Shown in pieces: positions 4,702 through 8,791 of a DNA stretch of 8,791 nt. The stretch is from positions 1 to 8,791 of the forward strand of contig JADZCL010000317.1 of the NCBI GenBank assembly GCA_020851615.1. Direction: 5' to 3'. Position 1 is the first letter of the stretch. Each line of letters begins with the position of its first letter. Under the pieces are notes generated by a model. The model ran no database searches. It was not told where the DNA came from and was given only the letters and a program-made list of their open reading frames with translations. The stretch comes from Rubrivivax sp. GTDB lineage: Bacteria; Pseudomonadota; Gammaproteobacteria; Burkholderiales; Burkholderiaceae_C. The translations under genes were made by a program, and so were the position numbers.

Positions 4702-7113
4702 TCAATGGCGCTTGGCCAGGCGCACCCAGGTGTCGATCACGGTGTCGGGGTTGAGCGAGATCGAGCCGATCCCCTCGTCGGCCAGCCAGTCGGCGAAGTC
4801 GGGGTGGTCGCTGGGCCCCTGGCCACAGATGCCGATGTATTTGCCGGTCGCCCGGCAGGCGGCGATGGCGCGGCTGATGAGCGCCTTGACGGCCGGGTCG
4901 CGTTCGTCGAAGTCGCCGGCCAGCTGCTCGAGGCCGCTGTCGCGGTCCAGCCCCAGGGTGAGCTGGGTGAGGTCGTTGGAGCCGATGGACATGCCGTCGA
5001 AGTGCTGCAGGAACTGGTCGGCGAGGATGGCGTTGCTCGGCACCTCGCACATCATGATCAGCTTGAGCCCGTTGACGCCGCGCTGCAGGCCGCGCTCGGC
5101 CAGCATCTGCACCACGCGCTCGGCCTGGCGCACGGTGCGCACGAAGGGCACCATGAGCTCGACGTTGGAGAGGCCCATGTCGTCGCGCACGCGGCGCAGG
5201 GCCTCGCATTCCATCGCGAAGGCGTCGCCGAATTCGCCGCTGATGTAGCGGCTGGCGCCGCGAAAACCCAGCATCGGGTTCTCCTCGTCCGGCTCGTAGC
5301 GGGTGCCGCCGATGAGCTTGCGGTACTCGTTGCTCTTGAAGTCGGACAGGCGCACGATCACCGGCCGCGGCCAGAACGCCGCGGCGATGGTTGCCACACC
5401 CTCGGCCAGCTTGTCGACGTAGAACGCCCGCGGGCTGGCGTGTCCGCGGGCCACCGACTCGACGGCCTTCTTCAGCTCGGGATCGATGTTGGGGTAGTCC
5501 AGGATGGCCTTGGGGTGCACGCCGATGTTGTTGTTGATGATGAACTCCAGCCGCGCCAGGCCCACGCCGGAGCCCGGCATCTGTGCGAAGTCGAAGGCCA
5601 GTTGCGGGTTGCCCACGTTCATCATGATCTTGATCGGGCAATAGGGCATCTCGCCGCGCTGCACCTGGGCCACTTCGGCCTCGAGCAGGCCGTCGAAGAC
5701 GTAGCCGGTGTCACCCTCGGAGCAGGCGACCGTGACGAGCGCACCTTCCTGGATGCGCTCGGTGGCGTCCCCGCAGCCGACCACCGCCGGAATGCCGAGC
5801 TCACGCGCGATGATCGCCGCGTGGCAGGTGCGCCCGCCGCGGTTGGTGACGATGGCCGCAGCGCGCTTCATCACCGGCTCCCAGTTCGGGTCGGTCATGT
5901 CGGTGACGAGCACGTCGCCGGGCTGGACGCGGTCCATCTCGGCCACCGAGCGCACCAGCCGCGCCGGCCCGGTGCCGATCTTCTGTCCGATCGCACGTCC
6001 TTCGGCAAGCACCGTGCCGACCGCCAGCGGATCGCCCTTGAGCTTGTAGCGCTGCTCGACGAGGCCCTCGGCACGGCTCTTCACCGTCTCCGGCCGCGCC
6101 TGCAGGATGTAGAGGCGGCCGTCACGCCCGTCCTTGCCCCACTCGACGTCCATCGGCCGGCCGTAGTGCTTCTCGATGATGAGGGCATAGCGCGCGAGCT
6201 CGACGACATCGGCGTCGGCCAGCGAATAGCGGTTGCGCTGCTCGGTGGGCGTCTCGACCGTGCGCACGAGCCGGCCGCTCGTGGCGCGCTCCTCGTCGGG
6301 GGCGAACTCCATGCGCTGCAGCTTGCTGCCCAGGCTGCGGCGGATGATGGGGAAGCGTGCAGCCTCGAGCGTGGGCTTGTGGACGTAGAACTCGTCGGGA
6401 TTGACGGCACCCTGCACCACCGTCTCGCCCAGGCCCCAGCTGCTGGTGATGAAGACCACGTCCTTGAAGCCGGACTCGGTGTCGATCGTGAACATCACGC
6501 CCGAGGCGCCGAGGTCTGAACGCACCATGCGCTGCACACCCGCCGACAGGGCCACATCGGCGTGCGCAAACCCCTTGTGCACCCGGTAGCTGATCGCGCG
6601 GTCGTTGTAGAGCGAGGCGAAGACCTCCTTGATGCGATGCAGGATGTCGTCGATGCCGGTGACGTTGAGGTAGGTCTCCTGCTGCCCGGCAAACGAGGCA
6701 TCGGGCAGGTCCTCGGCGGTGGCCGAAGAGCGCACGGCCCAGGTGGCGCCGGCGTTGTCAGCCTGCAGGGCTTCGAAGTGCGCACGCACGGCCTGCTCGA
6801 GGGCGGACGGAAACGGCGTCTGCATCACCCAGCTGCGGATCAGCGCCCCGGTCTGCGCCAGGGCCCGCACGTCGTCGGCATCCAGTGCCGCAAGACGCTC
6901 GGCGATGCGCGCATCGAGGCCGTCTTGACGCAGGAACTCACGGAAGGCGTGCGCGGTGGTGGCAAAGCCGCCGGGGACACGGACGCCGCTTTCGGCCAGC
7001 TGGCTGATCATTTCGCCGAGGGAGGCGTTCTTGCCGCCAACCACCTCGACATCGGTCATCCTCAACTGTTCGAACGGCACGACCAGGGCGGTCGCCAGGG
7101 GGGACGCAGACAT
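4702..7113 (-). CDS. ppsA: Phosphoenolpyruvate synthase (pyruvate, water dikinase)
   Basis: The product is 803 aa (E. coli PpsA is 792). It makes PEP, AMP and phosphate from pyruvate, ATP and water, feeding gluconeogenesis. Domains in order: an ATP-grasp nucleotide-binding domain (about 15-345, starting [14 protein letters not shown], with [26 protein letters not shown] at 125-150 and VEWGKDG...[10 protein letters not shown] near 323-343); the swivelling phosphohistidine domain with [23 protein letters not shown] (424-446), phospho-acceptor H431; and the PEP-binding barrel (about 490-800) with [33 protein letters not shown] and the catalytic cysteine in GICGQGPSD (C763). T429, two residues before H431, corresponds to the threonine phosphorylated by PpsR in E. 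coli. The ATG at 7113 has GGAG 7 nt upstream. It is divergent from ppsR. No clear terminator follows before rpsF. Confidence 0.97.
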   Translation of the reverse strand: MSASPLATALVVPFEQLRMTDVEVVGGKNASLGEMISQLAESGVRVPGGFATTAHAFREFLRQDGLDARIAERLAALDADDVRALAQTGALIRSWVMQTPFPSALEQAVRAHFEALQADNAGATWAVRSSATAEDLPDASFAGQQETYLNVTGIDDILHRIKEVFASLYNDRAISYRVHKGFAHADVALSAGVQRMVRSDLGASGVMFTIDTESGFKDVVFITSSWGLGETVVQGAVNPDEFYVHKPTLEAARFPIIRRSLGSKLQRMEFAPDEERATSGRLVRTVETPTEQRNRYSLADADVVELARYALIIEKHYGRPMDVEWGKDGRDGRLYILQARPETVKSRAEGLVEQRYKLKGDPLAVGTVLAEGRAIGQKIGTGPARLVRSVAEMDRVQPGDVLVTDMTDPNWEPVMKRAAAIVTNRGGRTCHAAIIARELGIPAVVGCGDATERIQEGALVTVACSEGDTGYVFDGLLEAEVAQVQRGEMPYCPIKIMMNVGNPQLAFDFAQMPGSGVGLARLEFIINNNIGVHPKAILDYPNIDPELKKAVESVARGHASPRAFYVDKLAEGVATIAAAFWPRPVIVRLSDFKSNEYRKLIGGTRYEPDEENPMLGFRGASRYISGEFGDAFAMECEALRRVRDDMGLSNVELMVPFVRTVRQAERVVQMLAERGLQRGVNGLKLIMMCEVPSNAILADQFLQHFDGMSIGSNDLTQLTLGLDRDSGLEQLAGDFDERDPAVKALISRAIAACRATGKYIGICGQGPSDHPDFADWLADEGIGSISLNPDTVIDTWVRLAKRH

Positions 7114-7182
7114 GGGAAAGCTCCGGGAGGTAAGGAAAGCAGTGCGTCCGCGTGCGCGCAGCGACCTCTCGAGCAGGGGCTT

Positions 7183-7192
7183 TCGAATTCGA
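7183..7192. other. 10-bp palindrome between ppsA and ppsR
   Basis: TCGAATTCGA is a perfect palindrome in the 213-bp divergent gap, about 70 bp upstream of the ppsA start. It is AT-richer than its surroundings. It could be an operator for a dimeric regulator of ppsA, but I cannot match it to a known site. Confidence 0.3.
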
Positions 7193-7279
7193 GTCGGATG
7201 CCTGTGGAGTTCACGCGCGGCTGGCCCGGTACGGGCAAAGGGCGGCAGGATTGAGCCCGGATTCTAGGGACTTGTTCCT

Positions 7280-7285
7280 TATCAT
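7280..7285 (+). promoter_or_regulatory. Possible -10 element of ppsR
   Basis: TATCAT (in CCTTATCATGG) matches TATAAT at 4 of 6 positions and lies 41 bp before the ppsR ATG, in the ppsA-ppsR divergent gap. The nearest -35-like TTGAGC (7251-7256) is 23 bp away, too far for a normal sigma-70 promoter, so the assignment is tentative. Confidence 0.3.
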
Positions 7286-7326
7286 GGCCCGCCGGCGCGG
7301 ACCCCTTGCGCCCGTGCAGGAGCTTC

Positions 7327-8151
7327 ATGCCAGAACGTACCGTGTTCTTCGTCTCGGATGGCACCGGCATCACCGCCGAGACCTTCGGCAACTCGATCCT
7401 GGCCCAGTTCCCGGCCCAGCCCCGGCACGTGCGCCGGCCCTTCATCGACAGCGTCGAGAAGGCCGCGCTGGTCGCCGCCGAGATCGACGAGGTCGCGCAG
7501 CGCGAAGGCAAGCGCCCCATCGTCTTCCTCACCCTGATCAACGAGGAGGTGCGCGACGTCATCGACAACCCGCGCTGCAAGGGGCTGGTGCTGGACATGT
7601 TCCGCAGCTTCGTCGAGCCGCTGGAAGAGGAGTTCGGCGTCAAGCGCAGCCACCGCGTGGGGCGCTTTGGCGACGCCAGCCACAGCGCGGAGTACCACAA
7701 CCGCATCGAGGCCATCAACTTCAGCCTCGCGCACGACGATGGCCAGTCGGCACGCAACCTCGACATCGCCGACGTGATCCTGGTGGGCGTCAGTCGCAGC
7801 GGCAAGACGCCGACCTCGCTGTACCTGGCCATGCAGCACGGCATCAAGGCCGCGAACTACCCGCTCATCCCCGAGGACTTCGACCGCGGCCGCCTGCCCT
7901 CCACGCTGGCACCGCACAAGCGCAAGTGCTTCGGCCTGACGATAGACGCCGAGCGCCTGGCCCAGATCCGCCACGAGCGCCGCCCCGGCAGCACTTACGC
8001 CGCGCTCGAGAACTGCCGCGGCGAGGTCCGTGCCGCCGAGGCGATGATGCGTCGCGAAGGCATCTCCTGGCTGTCGTCGACGCACAAGTCGATCGAGGAG
8101 ATCGCCACCACCATCCTCAACGACCTGCGGCCCGACCGCCTGGTGTACTGA
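7327..8151 (+). CDS. ppsR: PEP synthase regulatory protein PpsR (bifunctional kinase / pyrophosphorylase, DUF299)
   Basis: The product is 274 aa (E. coli 277). It inactivates PEP synthase by ADP-dependent phosphorylation of a threonine next to the catalytic histidine, and reactivates it by Pi-dependent removal of that phosphate. Diagnostic parts: FFVSDGTGITAETFGNSILAQFP (7-29), the HRVGRFGDASHSAEYHNRIEAINFSLAHDDG block (109-139), the P-loop GVSRSGKTPTSLYLA (154-168), NYPLIPEDF (177-185), and C-terminal ISWLSSTHKSIEEIATTIL. The ATG at 7327 is chosen because AGGAG (7318-7322) lies 4 nt before it, a short spacing, and it gives the family N-terminus; a TTG at 7306 in frame is unlikely. Its divergent neighbour ppsA is its substrate, which supports the assignment. 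Confidence 0.97.
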   Translation: MPERTVFFVSDGTGITAETFGNSILAQFPAQPRHVRRPFIDSVEKAALVAAEIDEVAQREGKRPIVFLTLINEEVRDVIDNPRCKGLVLDMFRSFVEPLEEEFGVKRSHRVGRFGDASHSAEYHNRIEAINFSLAHDDGQSARNLDIADVILVGVSRSGKTPTSLYLAMQHGIKAANYPLIPEDFDRGRLPSTLAPHKRKCFGLTIDAERLAQIRHERRPGSTYAALENCRGEVRAAEAMMRREGISWLSSTHKSIEEIATTILNDLRPDRLVY

Positions 8152-8178
8152 AGCGCGGCGCACGGCGCACGTCATTCA

Positions 8179-8197
8179 GGCAGGGGAAGCGCCTGCC
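8179..8197 (+). terminator. Weak hairpin after ppsR
   Basis: GGCAGG (8179-8184) and CCTGCC (8192-8197) form a 6-bp stem with a 7-nt loop, 27 bp past the ppsR stop codon. No U-tract follows (the next bases are GCGCGGGG), so it would be at most a weak or Rho-assisted terminator. Confidence 0.3.
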
Positions 8198-8226
8198 GCG
8201 CGGGGCGGCGATCCGGTCGCTTGTCC

Positions 8227-8240
8227 TTGTGCCGGATCAA
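8227..8240 (+). promoter_or_regulatory. FNR/Dnr-like box upstream of the His-rich lipoprotein gene
   Basis: TTGTG-CCGG-ATCAA matches the FNR/Anr/Dnr consensus TTGAT-N4-ATCAA at 8 of 10 positions, with a perfect right half. Its centre (8233.5) is 41.5 bp before position 8275, the start expected from the -10-like GATGAT at 8263-8268. That is the classic spacing for activation by FNR-type regulators. The score alone is not significant, so the spacing is the main support. Confidence 0.35.
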
Positions 8241-8262
8241 GGTTGGCTGCAATTGCGGCAAT

Positions 8263-8268
8263 GATGAT
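8263..8268 (+). promoter_or_regulatory. Possible -10 element of the His-rich lipoprotein gene
   Basis: GATGAT matches TATAAT at 4 of 6 positions; the overlapping AATGAT (8260-8265) matches equally well. There is no good -35 hexamer, as expected for an activator-dependent promoter. The leader to the GTG at 8373 would be about 98 nt. Confidence 0.3.
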
Positions 8269-8286
8269 GGCTCCGCGTCCATTCAT

Positions 8287-8310
8287 CGTGCCGCGCCCGT
8301 GCACGGCACG
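8287..8310 (+). other. Hairpin in the leader of the His-rich lipoprotein gene
   Basis: CGTGCCG (8287-8293) and CGGCACG (8304-8310) form a 7-bp perfect stem with a 10-nt loop. Two 8-bp palindromes, CGTGCACG (8298-8305) and GCACGTGC (8306-8313), overlap it. It lies shortly after the proposed transcription start. It might be an mRNA-stabilising 5' structure or a binding site; no known riboswitch was recognised. Confidence 0.4.
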
Positions 8311-8360
8311 TGCGTGGCCAAGGACAGGGGCCGGTCAGGCCGCTGCAGCCCGTCAAGGCG

Positions 8361-8365
8361 AGGAG
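8361..8365 (+). promoter_or_regulatory. Ribosome binding site that fixes a GTG start
   Basis: AGGAG lies 7 nt before the GTG at 8373, ideal spacing. It is 25 nt before the in-frame ATG at 8391, so GTG is the preferred start of the right-edge gene. Confidence 0.75.
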
Positions 8366-8372
8366 ATTTCTC

Positions 8373-8791
8373 GTGCGCCGTTTGCTCGTGATGCCGCCTT
8401 CCGTGACGACCTGCGGCGACGCGTGGCTGTGCCGCCGCAACTGGCTGGCGCTGTGCCTGGCGTGCAGCGCCGCACTCGCGGCCTGCGTGACCGTCGAGCT
8501 GCCGACGATTGCACATGTGCATGTCGGCCATGCCGTCACGGCATTCCCCGACACACCGGGGCAGCGTGCGCTGTTCGACATCGCGCTGGCTGACGCGGCA
8601 ATGGCGGCCGAGCACGCCGGCTACGCCGTCGAGGGTGCACGCGACCTGGCCGCGGTGCGGCTGCACCTGGGCCACGTGCTGCATGCCGCAGACCCGGCGC
8701 GCGAGCCAAGCGGGCCGGGCACCGGCTACGGCCTGGTGCGCGCCATCGATGCGTGTGCCGATCACCTGGGCTTTGCGCAGGAGGTGCGCGA
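8373..8791 (+). CDS. Partial His-rich lipoprotein of unknown function (runs off right edge)
   Basis: An open frame of 139 codons with no stop before the window ends. The start is GTG at 8373, favoured by AGGAG 7 nt upstream. The N-terminus has a long n-region with RR at 21-22, then a hydrophobic core NWLALCLACSAALAAC; the lipobox LAAC (35-38) is canonical, so C38 should be lipidated. V39 and T40 follow, not Asp, so outer-membrane sorting is expected. The mature part is rich in histidine: H48, H50 and H53 in AHVHVGH, then H81, H98, H101, H104 and H131. Motifs include HAVTAFPDTPGQRALF (53-68) and a glycine-rich GPGTGYG (114-120). The rest is Ala/Leu-rich and probably helical. Clustered histidines suggest metal or haem binding, but no CxxCH motif is seen. 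I do not recognise the family with confidence. An FNR-like box upstream hints at oxygen- or NO-dependent expression. Confidence 0.75.
   Translation, partial: MRRLLVMPPSVTTCGDAWLCRRNWLALCLACSAALAACVTVELPTIAHVHVGHAVTAFPDTPGQRALFDIALADAAMAAEHAGYAVEGARDLAAVRLHLGHVLHAADPAREPSGPGTGYGLVRAIDACADHLGFAQEVR

Noticed and set aside
4705..6519. Very long open frame (about 604 codons) on the plus strand, antisense to ppsA
   Set aside because: It lies wholly opposite a full-length, motif-complete ppsA. The translation is a low-information His/Asp/Val/Ala-rich sequence typical of the antisense frame of GC-rich genes.
7152..8264. Long plus-strand open frame (370 codons) covering ppsR in another frame
   Set aside because: ppsR has all family motifs in its own frame; this one is Arg/Pro-rich without any motif.

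Overview
The window is GC-rich (most codons end in G or C) and its gene content and order point to a betaproteobacterium of the order Burkholderiales, probably near the Rubrivivax/Leptothrix group. The main pointers are the rpsF-priB-rpsR-rplI-dnaB order, a betaproteobacterial-type S18 with an extended N-terminus, a ThrH-type phosphatase, the ppsA/ppsR pair, and a secreted protein that starts like a PEP-CTERM surface protein. The taxonomy is inferred from protein features; no rRNA gene is present.

Layout. Positions 1-98 (minus) hold the first 32 codons of an exported protein with an NGSFETG motif just after its signal peptide. Upstream of it is a good candidate sigma-54 promoter. Divergent from it is a small Cys-containing, probable lipoprotein gene (329-802, plus) whose Pro/Ala-rich end contains a 12-bp perfect inverted repeat. 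thrH follows (875-1486, plus) and converges on dnaB with only 12 bp between the stop codons.

From 7113 down to 1499 everything is on the minus strand. ppsA (PEP synthase) comes first. The ribosomal/replication cluster rpsF-priB-rpsR-rplI follows behind its own probable promoter and a structured leader. An 11-bp terminator-like hairpin comes next, then a run of ten C and dnaB. The cluster joins 30S proteins S6 and S18 and 50S protein L9 to the primosome protein PriB and the replicative helicase DnaB. ppsR (7327-8151, plus) is divergent from ppsA and encodes the kinase/pyrophosphorylase that switches PEP synthase off and on; the threonine it would modify is present in PpsA two residues before the catalytic histidine.

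The right end (8373-8791, plus) is a partial lipoprotein gene with a GTG start and a strong ribosome binding site. Its product is rich in histidine and is not one I can name. An FNR/Dnr-like box lies upstream, placed at about -41.5 from a plausible start of transcription. No RNA genes, mobile elements or CRISPR arrays are visible, and no stretch over 300 bases lacks a gene. Most of the window is conserved housekeeping sequence. The parts worth a second look are the two edges with their putative regulatory sites, and the small structural oddities listed as findings.
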